Shown piece after piece: positions 34,400 to 43,663 of a DNA stretch of 64,000 nucleotides. This stretch comes from Macrolepiota albuminosa (lineage: Eukaryota > Basidiomycota > Agaricomycetes > Agaricales > Agaricaceae), in assembly GCA_027475525.1 (NCBI GenBank), contig JAMWFC010000033.1:186001-250000 (forward strand). Reading direction: 5' to 3'. Position 1 is the first letter of the stretch. Each line of letters begins with the position of its first letter. Made by a program: the position numbers and the translations under genes. The notes under the pieces are model-generated. The model made no database searches and was not told the DNA's origin. It saw nothing but the letters and a program-made list of their open reading frames with translations.

Positions 34400-35010
34400 C
34401 CGCTGATGTCAGCTGGCTCACATGCCGACGTCAGCTACCGTCCGCTACCGTCCGCTGGCATGCCAGCGGACAGCGGACACTCACGCACCCTCTTCCGCCC
34501 TTCCCCCTCTTTCTCCCCAGTGCCATCCTCTCCACTCCCCACACTACCTCACACGCCACCCCCGTCCACCACATGCACCCCGCTTCCCTCCTCCCCCCTG
34601 ACCTGACTCCACTCCCCACACTACCTCACACGCCACCCCCGTCCACCACATGCACCCCGCTTCCCTCCTCCCCCCTGACCTGATGTCCGCTGGGGTACCA
34701 GCAGACACCCACGCTCCTCCCCTTCCCCCTTCCCCCTCTTTCTCCCCACCCCCATCCCTCTTCCATCACCCCCCACGCTCTCCGAGATGCCACCCCATGT
34801 GGCGGACACCCATGCACCCCGTTTCCTTCTCTCCCGCCCTGATGCCGGACGATGCCGGGGATTGCCGACGGATACCAGCGGATATCCGGCAGATGCCGAC
34901 GGATGCACAATGGATGCCAACGGATGCCAGCGGGTCACGACGGCTGCTGATGAACTCCAACGGATGCCAGCTGATGGCTGCTGATGCCAACGCCCCTTTC
35001 AGGCCACGAA
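34400..35010 (+). repeat. GC-rich repeat, CpG-rich copy
   Basis: It is a pyrimidine-rich tract with GATGCCGGACGATGCC-type word repeats. The same repeat occurs at 38040-38460 with nearly every CpG changed to TpG or CpA. It includes a 77-base artefact at 34530-34683. No gene is supported; long ORFs here reflect composition. Confidence 0.75.
34530..34683 (+). repeat. 77-base exact tandem duplication (34530 and 34607)
   Basis: Bases 34530-34606 equal 34607-34683 without mismatch or chance extension. The CpG-depleted relative at 38 kb has only one copy of this stretch. Confidence 0.95.
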
Positions 35011-35130
35011 AACTCTTTTGGGAGGTATGCCACCCCCCTTCCACCTCAAAAAATCCATACGGGAACCTGTGGAAACGTAGGTGGGCGTCCGTTCATTGTG
35101 TTATCCGACCTTTGAATCTATCCATTAGTA

Positions 35131-35216
35131 ACGGACCTGTGGTGCAATGGTTAAATGTGTGTTCCATTGCTGGAGGCTTTCCCAAGGCTGGAGGTTCGAT
35201 TCCCCCCCACAGGCAT
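35131..35216 (+). repeat. tRNA-like sequence with type II (Ser/Leu-like) arrangement
   Basis: CCTGTGG at 35137 pairs perfectly with CCACAGG near 35205, giving a seven-base acceptor stem. The D-arm region GCAATGGTTAAATG and the T-arm GGAGGTTCGATTCC are recognisable, with a long variable region between. The anticodon stem has at least one mismatch and the anticodon is unclear, so it is more likely a SINE head or a tRNA pseudogene than a working tRNA. Confidence 0.5.
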
Positions 35217-35845
35217 ACGGCAGGCAAGACAAAGTTACTTTTTTCCTTGGTCCAACCAGACTCTGTGGACCTGCGTAGGACTCTGTGGATGTCCGCTGGT
35301 GCCCTGCACAGGCCTGGGAGGGCCCGCGTAGGTTTGAGTCCATCGACGTACGTCTGCGTGGATGTCCGCCGGTGGCTTGTGTAGGCCTGCATAGATTTGC
35401 AGGGCCCTTTTGTGGACGTACACTGGCGTCGGGAGTGGGAAAAGGATGGAAGGGGAGACGCGCAGCCTCGAGTTATTGCGGGGAGGAATGGAGAGGGGAG
35501 GGAAGTGGGGAACCTCGAGGAGGGTTTATTCATGCCATGAAGTCCGCCAATGGAGGAGGTTTTCACTCATGTGCTGATGCCTGCCGGCAGCCACTGATGC
35601 ACATTGACGTCTGCTAGTGTCCGCTGGCATCCGCCGGGCCTGCGTGCGCATGTGTGTGCCCGCCTTTTATCGATCCACTGGACCGTGTCATACAGCACAT
35701 TGTGACACGTCCGCGGCTCTGTATTCTACGGCACTGTGGGGACTGCTCCGCTCCAGTGTAGCGGACTCCGCTGGACACGTATGGTATGGCACAAAGCGGG
35801 CTCCCGTACAACGTATGACACGTACCGTTGTGATGTCTCTATGTG
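35217..35845. other. GC-rich spacer, no gene recognised
   Basis: Words such as GGATGTCCGC and TAGGCCTGC recur in a degenerate repeat of roughly 95 bases (about 35270-35420). Open frames here are compositional. It may be the body of the SINE headed by the tRNA-like sequence at 35131. Confidence 0.4.
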
Positions 35846-36166
35846 TTCCCTATGCCAGGTTGAATGCTTCTGGGGCTTCTGAAGCATGGGAAACAACTGT
35901 ACAGTACAACAAAACCTTAAAAACTCAAAAATTGACTAACCAAACAACTGTGCAAACAAGTGCTAACAGATAGTATTGAAAGAATAGAAACAGTAAAATG
36001 AAATAATGTCAGAAGAAATAAGAGAATGAATGAAGGGAGAGTGAAGAGATAAGGAGTGAGAAAAGGAAGAAATGAGGAGTCAATGTCAGAAGAAATAAGA
36101 GAATGAATGAAGGGAGAGTGAAGAGATAAGGAGTGAGAAAAGGAAGAAATGAGGAGTCTCCTGACA
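35846..36166 (-). repeat. Truncated LTR of element 4 family (deletion variant)
   Basis: The minus strand runs from TGTCAGGAGACTCC to the CCTGGCATAGGGAA region and then stops, missing the LTR's last part. It lacks the central stretch of about 134 bases, as does the 3' LTR of element 4. It carries a 77-base artefact at 36005-36158. Confidence 0.8.
36005..36158 (+). repeat. 77-base exact tandem duplication (36005 and 36082)
   Basis: Bases 36005-36081 equal 36082-36158 exactly, within the truncated LTR. Confidence 0.95.
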
Positions 36167-36542
36167 GTAGCTACCCACTTGTTGTATCCTAGTCTTGATA
36201 TTACACTGATTTGTTTGTGTGCCCTTTGACTTGACCAGTATGCACTGACTGGCACACTTTGACTTATATGTGTGCCCTTGAGATTGGTATGCACTTTGTG
36301 GCTTAAAGTTTATTAACCCCGGTCTTGTTTTAGAACCTCTGATTCTTGACTCAACCTTAACCCCATTTTTTTTTGACTTCTTCTGATCCTCAGACTAAGT
36401 CCCTTATTCCAGAAATCTCTTGTTCACGTCTTGAACTCTGGAGCATGGTCTGGAGTTCCAGACACCTGAGTATATGTAGATCAAGTCTGCTTTGTAAGGG
36501 TATTGCTTTTCTGGAAAGCCCCCAACTCAGCAGAACCTGACA
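36167..36542 (-). repeat. LTR fragment of a third family
   Basis: On the minus strand it starts TGTCAGGTTCTGCTGAG and matches 38450-38850 on the plus strand, with many transitions. It ends at GTAGCTAC where the element 4-type LTR abuts, so that LTR probably inserted into it and the remainder was lost. Confidence 0.7.
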
Positions 36543-36546
36543 CAAA

Positions 36547-36828
36547 CAGTCTTTACATAACAGCAAAAATTGATGACCTTTTTCCCACACTAACACAAGC
36601 TATTGCTTACTAAGTGTCTGGACATACTATTGCTTACACAAGCATCTGGCAGTCTAATAAATTACATGATGGCAAAAATTGAAGACATTTTTCCCATACT
36701 GACACAGGCTTGGACTCTATATGGACTTTCTTGACCAAGAGGTAAAGAAATACCTCCAGAGAAAGCAGAGTCAAGGATCCCAAGTATCCTTGGTCAGGCC
36801 TTCTCCTGCCTTAAAGGTTAGTGAGCCT
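36547..36828 (+). other. Repeated gag-like fragment
   Basis: Two stretches, GCAAAAATTGATGACCTTTT and GCAAAAATTGAAGACATTTT, lie about 107 bases apart in a tandem. They read MAKIDDLFP-like and MAKIEDIFP-like, which could be the start of a gag from the third LTR family. An open stretch at 36721 (FLDQEVKKYLQRKQS) continues to the solo LTR. Confidence 0.35.
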
Positions 36829-37336
36829 TTGCTTATAAGAGCAACCTCTAGAGGCTGTGGCTCAGTCACACAGCTGCCAGAGAGAGATCCAAAGTGTATT
36901 AGAATATATACTGACAATATCATGATAACTACTCACCTGGCAGAGGGAGATCCAAAGAGAACAAGTCTAGGAATTCCCTATGCAAGGTTGAATGCTTCTG
37001 GGGCCTCTGAAGCATGGAAAACAACTGTACAGTACAACAAAACTTTAAAAACTCAAAAATTGCCTACACAAACAATTGCACAAATAAGGGGCAAACTCTG
37101 GCAAACTCTGGCTTATGTAAGTAGTCTGGAAGCAGTGCTGAGGGGCCCATACTTGTCTGAATGGTAGCTAAAGAACCAGAGCACCTCAAGGGCTGAGAAT
37201 AGTACTAACAGATAGTGTTAAAAGAATAAAAGCAGTAAAATGAGATAATGTCAGAAGAAATAAGAGAATGAATGAAAGGAGAGTGAAAAGATAAGGAGTG
37301 AAGGAAGGAAGGAATGAGAAGTCCCCTGACATTGCT
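36829..37336 (-). repeat. Solo LTR of element 4 family with TTGCT target duplication
   Basis: The LTR occupies 36834-37331 on the minus strand. TTGCT at 36829-36833 recurs at 37332-37336, a perfect five-base target duplication. It retains the central stretch deleted in other copies. Confidence 0.92.
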
Positions 37337-38039
37337 GTTGTTGCCAGTGAACAAAGCATTTACCTTACTTCAGGCTCTATAGCAGCCTGGAGAGACACTG
37401 CAAGTGTTTGCAGCTTAACAAGCTATTATAGACTATCAGCAGAATATAGCAGCAAGTGTGATCACCCTTAACAATGCTATATCCACTCAAGGGGAATTCA
37501 CTTTTACAGTGGAACCCACTCATGAACCCAGTCATTATATTGAATCATCTAGGTGTGCACTGATGTGAGATGACCAAGTCATCCTACAGCAGTTCTGCAA
37601 TGGAGATATAAAGGACTACACTGCAGCTGGCTACCTTTGTACTGGTCTTTGTGACAAAGATAGCCAGTCAGGGTGTATTACCACTTGTCACATGCACTGC
37701 AATAAATACCCATGCAAGTTCCTCCATTTGACAAAGATAGCCAGTCAGGGTGTATTATCACTTGTCACATGCACTGCAATAAATACCCATGCAAGTTCCT
37801 CCATTCTATTCTTCTCCAGTAATTTCTAGAGTTTTAAATAAATCAACTTAATGATGCTAGCAAGCCAATAAATGGATAATTTACCAGGGCTTACTACAAG
37901 TCAGTATGGTTAGGTCAGTAAATTCATTTGATCTGTTCATCTGCTCATGGACAGGACACAGGTCCACTGAACTTGCTTCTTCTTTTTCAACCCAGCACCA
38001 TTTCTACTAAAATATTTGTCATTTTTACACAGGTCAGCT
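37337..38039. other. Repeat-rich spacer with half of an inverted-repeat module
   Basis: No gene is seen. ATCAACTTAATGATGCTAGC near 37843-37862 matches the right arm of the foldback module at 34024-34198. The upstream part carries the 77-base duplication at 37652. Confidence 0.5.
37652..37805 (+). repeat. 77-base tandem duplication with one mismatch (37652 and 37729)
   Basis: Bases 37652-37728 and 37729-37805 match except C at 37681 against T at 37758. The period is 77, as elsewhere; the single difference could be a haplotype or repeat-copy difference between two joined contigs. Confidence 0.9.
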
Positions 38040-38449
38040 TCTGTCCACTGATGTCAGCTGGCTCACATGCTGACATCCACTACCATTTGCTGGCATGCTA
38101 GTAGACAGCAGATACTCACACACCTTCTTCTGCCCTTCTCTCTCTTTCTTCTCTCCACTCCCCAAACTACCAGACATGCTACCCTGCTTCTCTCCTCCCC
38201 TCTGACCTAATGTCTGATGTCTGCTATGTCTGCTGGCATGCCAGTGGACATCCACACCCTACCCCATCCCCCTTCTTCCTCCTTTTCCCCACCTTCATCT
38301 CTCTTCTGCCACCTCTCATGCTCCTCCAGATGCCACCCCATGCAGTGGACACCCATGCACCCTCTTTCCTTCCCTCCCACCCTGATGCTGGGTGATGCTG
38401 GACAATGCCAGACAATGCCAGGGATTGCTGATGGATGTCAGCTAATAGC
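38040..38449 (+). repeat. GC-rich repeat, CpG-depleted copy
   Basis: It follows 34400-34900 word for word, but CpG positions are TpG or CpA. For example GCCAGCGGACAGCGGACACT there corresponds to GCTAGTAGACAGCAGATACT here. It is joined directly to the third-family LTR at 38450. Confidence 0.75.
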
Positions 38450-38945
38450 TGTCAGGTTCTGCTGAGTTAGAGGCTTTCCAGAAAAGCAATGCCCTTATGA
38501 GATGGACTTGATCTACATGTACTCAGATGTCTGGAACTCTGGACTTAGCTCCAGGGTTCAAGATGCAAACAGGAGATTCCTGGGATAAGGAACTTAGTCT
38601 GGGGATTGGGTAAAGTTGAAAAGAATTAAAGGGTTAGAGTCGAGTCGAGAACTGGAAATTCTAGGATGAGACCTGGTTAGCAAAGTTTAAGTCACAAAGT
38701 GCATACCAATCTTAAGAGCATGTGAACAAATTGAGCATGCCAGTTGAAGTATGCCAGCCAAGCGTACCAGTCAGTGTGCACCAGTCAATAAAAAGGGCAT
38801 GCAAACAATCAAATGTAAGATCAAGACTAGCGAATACAAGTATAAGTACTATGGGGTTCTGGAATGTCTGGGATGTCTGGGGCAAGTTCTGGAAGGCATT
38901 GAGTAATGGGAAGAGAACTGTATACTGGGGATCATGCATGTAAGG
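38450..38945 (+). repeat. Probable LTR of a third family
   Basis: It starts TGTCAGGTTCTGCTGAG and matches 36167-36542 in reverse orientation. A related downstream segment (GTCTGGGATG, then GAACTGTATA) also occurs near 47550-47610. The exact right end is unclear and no target duplication was found. Confidence 0.6.
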
Positions 38946-38981
38946 CCTGTAAGCCCCTGTAAAATATCTGTTCATCTGCTT

Positions 38982-39182
38982 GCTAGCATTATTAAGTTGA
39001 TCTATTCAAAACTCTGGAAAGGCTGGTTATCTTTTTTACAAAGACCAGCACAAAGATAGTTAGCCACAGTGCATCATCAACTTGTCACATGCACTGGAAG
39101 AAACATATGCACAAATACGTCCTATTTAATTTCTCTGCAGAAATCTCTGGAGTTTTGAATGGGTCAAACTAATGACACCAGC
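38982..39182. repeat. Second inverted-repeat module
   Basis: The left arm GCTAGCATTATTAAGTTGAT and the right arm ending CAAACTAATGACACCAGC are imperfect inverted repeats. The flanks also match the module at 34 kb in reverse, including the tRNA-like unit on its right. Confidence 0.6.
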
Positions 39183-39225
39183 AGACGTCAGTGGCCTGCC
39201 ACTATTATATAATGTGCACTAGTGG

Positions 39226-39310
39226 AAGTCAAACCCACTTTTTGTGCATAATATGAAATATCAATTTATCAATATTCCATTATACAACAGGTGCTTACTA
39301 CAATTCAACA
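39226..39310 (-). repeat. SINE-like head
   Basis: On the minus strand CCTGTTGTATAATGGAATAT is followed by GTGGGTTTGACTTCCAC. It is joined to the second inverted-repeat module just as the unit at 33909 is joined to the first. Confidence 0.6.
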
Positions 39311-39485
39311 CAGTGTACATATAGTGCACAAATAGATCCATACAGTATTTGAATGGATAGTATTATCAATTTTTACTTGTAGTAAATTGACAGAGGCCAG
39401 AAGGAGTCCACTGAAGTAGTATCCTGTACATAAGGTGTAGCAGAATGTTAGACTGATATTAATTTACACTATAGCCTGTACAGTA

Positions 39486-39575
39486 AGCATCTGTGATGTA
39501 GTGGAATATTCCCAATTGGTATTTCTTATATCTTGTAGTAGGCGGGTTTGACTGCCACTAGTGCATTGATATTGA
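39486..39575 (+). repeat. SINE-like head
   Basis: CATCTGTGATGTAGTGGAAT is followed about 45 bases later by GGCGGGTTTGACTGCCACTA, matching the A/B-box layout of the other units. Confidence 0.6.
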
Positions 39576-39667
39576 ACTGTCAGTAACTTTTGACCTGCTT
39601 AGCTAATTGTTATTTACTATACATAGAATATTAGACTGATATTTATTTACATTATAGCAGTATTCTG

Positions 39668-39765
39668 TAGTCATCTCTGGTATAGTGGAATATTATCAAT
39701 GTGTATTCATTGTGTCTTGCACTAGGCAGGTTTGACTCCTGCTTAGTGCAATAAACATTAGGACC
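39668..39765 (+). repeat. SINE-like head
   Basis: CATCTCTGGTATAGTGGAAT is followed by GGCAGGTTTGACTCCTGC with the usual spacing. Its tail contains the 77-base duplication beginning 39731. Confidence 0.6.
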
Positions 39766-39884
39766 TCTGCATTTTTGACCTGCTTAGCTAATTGTTATTT
39801 ACTACACTTTGACTCCTGCTTAGTGCAATAAACATTAGGACCTCTGCATTTTTGACCTGCTTAGCTAATTGTTATTTACTACAC
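39731..39884 (+). repeat. 77-base exact tandem duplication (39731 and 39808)
   Basis: Bases 39731-39807 equal 39808-39884 exactly. Confidence 0.95.
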
Positions 39885-40019
39885 AGTATAATAAACAAAG
39901 TAAAGTTTGTCAAGCAATAAATCAAACTTCTTTTGTAATTTAAACAAGGTTATATGATATCTATTTTCAGAACTTGCTTCATGTAAAGTTCTCGTTCATT
40001 TTTTTAATCCTCCATCCAC

Positions 40020-40908
40020 CATGTCTAGTGAAGAACTCCACCAACAGGTCATTAACGCTTATGTTTGAGTATGATACCTTGCTTGCAGAGGAGACCTGCA
40101 TTGTAAGGGCAACCTCTAGAGGCTGTGGCTCAGTCACACAGCTGGCAGAGAGAGATCCAAAGTGTATTAGAGTATATGCTGACAATATTATAATAACTAC
40201 TTACCTGGCAGAGGAAGATCCAAAGAGAACAAATCTAGGGATTCCCTATGCCAGGTTGGACACTTCTGGGGCTTCTGAAGCATGGAAAACAACTGTACAG
40301 TACAACAAAACCTTAAAAACTCGAAAATTGACTAACCAAACAACTGTGCAAACAAGGCAGGAAAACTCTGGACTTTAGAAGTCAGAAAGGCAAACTCTGG
40401 CTTATATAAGCAGTCTGGAAGTGGTGCTGAAGGGCCCACACTTGTCTGAATAGTAGCTAAAAAACCAGAGCACCTCAAGGGCTGAGAGTAGTACTAACAG
40501 ATAGTGTTGAAAGAATAGAAACAGTAAAATGAAATAATGTCAGAAGAAATCAGAGAATGAATGAAGGGAGAGTGAAGAGATAAGGAGTGAGAAAAAAAAG
40601 AAATGAGGAGTCCCCTGACATGCATCAACTCAAAGGACAGCTAAAGGACCTGGTAAGATGCAAGCACTCCTGTCTAATAGACATGCACTAACAGTTGTCC
40701 CATAGACTGACATGTGGCTGACAAGCAGCCAGGTCCAGGGTGACAAGAAACTCATCCTTGATGCCAGGAGAAGTTTCATCAACAAAGTTATCCCACTACT
40801 CCAGAGCAAGCTTTCTGATGAGGATATGACAAGACAATTGAAGGATGCTGTGAAGAAATGGTCTCAAAGGAGCGGAAGGGGAGAAGAACAAAGTGGGGAC
40901 AAAGAATG
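40020..40908 (+). pseudogene. Small gene-like sequence split by a solo LTR
   Basis: It starts MSSEELHQQVINAY at 40020 and resumes after the solo LTR as HQLKGQLKDL. A likely intron at 40652-40704 starts GTAAGATG, has a CACTAAC branch and ends CCCATAG. The next exon reads TDMWLTSSQVQGDKKLILDA and runs to a TGA at 40907, ending in a basic, charged tail. Stops upstream of the LTR (near 40067) suggest another intron or decay. I do not recognise the family; it could be a transposon ORF. Confidence 0.35.
40097..40625 (-). repeat. Solo LTR of element 4 family with TGCAT target duplication
   Basis: The LTR spans 40102-40620 on the minus strand (519 bases, close to the 518-base reference). TGCAT at 40097-40101 recurs at 40621-40625. 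Confidence 0.93.
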
Positions 40909-41052
40909 ACCTGATCTGTTGACTGAGGCCAGTCTGTTGATGGCACTGACATGAGAAAACTGAATAGGTTATAGGCTAGCAGCATGAGATTCATCTGGTC
41001 CGTCACCAATTCTAAAGAAGAGAAAATGACTGAGTCCTCCAGTGGCAGGAGA

Positions 41053-41570
41053 TGTCAGGGGACTCCTCATTCCTTTCTTCTTTCACTCTTTATTTCTTCA
41101 CTCTCCTTTCATTCACTTCCTTATTTCTTCTATCATTCTCTCATTTTGCTGTTACTACTTTTTCAACACTATCTGTTAATACTATTCTCAACCTTTGAGG
41201 TGCTCTGGTTCTTTAGCTATCACTCAGACAAGTGTGGGCCCTTCAGCACCGCTCCAGGCTGCTTAGATAAGCCGGAGTTTGCCTTTCTGACTTCTAAAGT
41301 CCGGAGTTTTCCTCCCTTGTTTGCACACTTGTTTGGTTAGTCAATTTTCGAGTTTTTAAGGTTTTGTTGTACTGTACAGTTGTTTTCCATGCTTCAGAAG
41401 CCCCAGAAGCGTCCAACCTGGCATAGGGAATCCCCAGACTTGTTCTCTTTGGATCTCCCTCTGCCAGGTGAGTAGCTACCTTGATATTGTCAGTATATAT
41501 TTTAATACACTTTGGATCTCCCTCTGCCAGCTGTGTGACTGAGCCACAGCCTCTAGAGGTCGCCCTTACA
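41053..41570 (+). repeat. 5' LTR of element 4
   Basis: 518 bases from TGTCAGGGGACTCCTC to CGCCCTTACA. Four other copies or fragments are in the window (32138, 35846, 36834, 40102). The sequence after it, GCAGAACAAGTCTC, matches element 3. Confidence 0.94.
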
Positions 41571-41684
41571 GCAGAACAAGTCTCTACATTTCGGTCTGGG
41601 AGCCCCCTTCAGCCTGCTTGAGCCCTCTCTTGCCCCTTTAGGTCCCTCCCCCACTGGATTACTCCCTGCCCCTCTGTTGCTTCT

Positions 41685-42818
41685 ATGACCCAACCAGCCC
41701 CCTCAGACACTCCCCTGGACACCTCTGCCCCTCAGGATGATGCCTGGGGTCGCTTGCTTGCTCTGGAGACTCAGGTGCAGACCACTCAAGCTTCCCTCAC
41801 CCTCCACACCACCGAACTTGCTGGATTACATCAGGCCACAGACACTATCTCCCATTCCCTTCAGGCCCTCTTAGAGCGCCTCCCCCTCACTCCTACCCCT
41901 CTCCAGGCACCTCCAGTTAGGGCTGGCACACCCCCAGTCCCTCGCTTTGGGGCTTCCCCCCCAGTTCATGCCAATATTCCTCGCCCAGCACTCCCAGATG
42001 CATTCAATGGTGACCGAGCGATAGGCGAGCGTTTCCTGCAGTCCTGCATCACCTATATTCAGCTCAGTGGTGAGGCTTTCCCCTCTGACGCTCTCAAAAT
42101 CGCTTGGGTTCTCTCTTACATGAAGTCTGGGCGAGCTTTGACATACGTGCTACGAGTCTTTTGACGCCCTGGAGGAGTAGAGAGTTTTGGAAGTTGGGAT
42201 CAGTTTGAGAAGGAGTTTCGGACAGAGTTCTTCCTCTTGGACCCTGCTAAAGTGGCAGCCCTCACTCTCCGAGATCCTCATCGATATGGGCAGGGGAAGC
42301 GGACCCTAGATGAGTACATCGACTCCTTCAGAGCTCTTGCTGAACAGGCCTGTTATCCGGATGGTCTTCAGCTCTGTCTTACCTTCTGAGATGGCCTCCT
42401 TCCCTCTCTCATGGATCGGATCAACAGCATGGCTGAGGGACGACCTGATGACACGAGTATCAAGACCTGGTATCAGGTAGCACGTGATCAGTGGCAGCTC
42501 ATGGAGTTACGACGTGAGCTCCACCGTGGAACCGCCCCTCGCTCCACCCCACAGGCATCTTTTTCTGCTTGTCATCCCATCCAGCCCTCCCTTCCATTTC
42601 ATGCTCCACCCCCAGCTCAGGTACCTGCAGCACCTCCTCTTCCTTTTGGAGTACCTATGGATGTTGATGCCTCTCGTCAACGTTCCTCCCTTCCTCTTCT
42701 CTGCTGTCGCTGTGGAAAGCCTGGTCACTTCGCTCGGTATTGTCCCCAGGGGTTAGAGGTGCACTATCTCTCAGCTTTAGAGCAGGAGGAGCTCCTTCTC
42801 CAGCTCCTTGCTGCCTGA
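41685..42818 (+). pseudogene. Element 4 gag with CCHC knuckle
   Basis: It starts at ATG 41685 (MTQPAPSDTPLD). A predicted coiled stretch, a proline-rich part and a retrotransposon-gag core (LKIAWVLSYMKSGRALTYVL, then WDQFEKEFRTEF) follow. The knuckle is CCRCGKPGHFARYC at about 42704-42745. TGA at 42162 and at 42388, each one transition from CGA or TGG, interrupt an otherwise constant frame. Confidence 0.88.
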
Positions 42819-42958
42819 GACGTTTGAGGAAACCCCTCCCCAGATGTACAGACTGAAGCAGAACCCTTGGAGGAGTCCTCGGGTCCTGTGGAAGCTGTAG
42901 CAGAACCATCAGATGGGTCCTTTGGTTCTGCAGGGGAGGGTTTTCAATAGAGCGATGG

Positions 42959-43663
42959 ATGAGTTGTACGCCTCCGCCGCCTGGTGCTAATCAGTTTACA
43001 TGTCAATCAGTAGAGTCTTCTAATGTATTGCTCCCTGTTCCTGATTCTCTGACTGAAACTGTAAGCACCCCCTCCGACGTACAAAATACCCCCTTGGTCC
43101 AAGCCTCAGCTAAGACTTCTTCTCCTCCTTCTCCTGTCCGACGACCACGTGTCCCAGCTTGGGAACGACGCCTTCCCCGTTGCTATGTTGTTGCTTCTAC
43201 TCCCTCTCCCAACTCTCTGCGTCTGAATGTGGAGATTGAGACAACTGACACTCAGCAGACTCGAAGCGTCATAGCTCTCTTGGACAGTGGCGCTACTGGA
43301 CTCTTCCTAGACACCCATTATGTGGAACAACACCGGCTCACTACCCGTCCCCTCTCTCACCCTATTCTAGTCTATAACATTGATGGTACGCTCAATGAAG
43401 CTGGATCCATCCGCTCAGTGGTGGATTTAGTCCTTCATTATCAGACTCATTCTGAGCGTGCAGTCTTTGCAGTTACCAGCCTAGGAAAGCAGGACATGAT
43501 ACTTGGGTTCTCCTGGCTGCGTGATCACAATCCTGAGATTGACTGGGCCAAGGGTAAGGTGAGCATGAGCCGCTGCCCTCGACGGTGTTCCACATGTGCC
43601 AAGGAAGTTAGAGAGGAGCGCAGAGAGTCAGTCCGTGAGCGTGCTGCTATCCGGGCTTGCTGA
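42959..43663 (+). pseudogene. Element 4 retropepsin-like protease
   Basis: The motif LLDSGATGLFLD is intact at about 43279-43314, followed by YNIDGTLNEAGSI and GKQDMILGFSWLRDHNPEI. The open block ends at TGA 43661, after which pol continues. Confidence 0.85.

Noticed and set aside
34406..35384. Long proline- and cysteine-rich ORFs on both strands
   Set aside because: They follow from GC-rich, pyrimidine-rich repeat composition and a 77-base duplication; the CpG-depleted copy at 38 kb has no equivalent frame.
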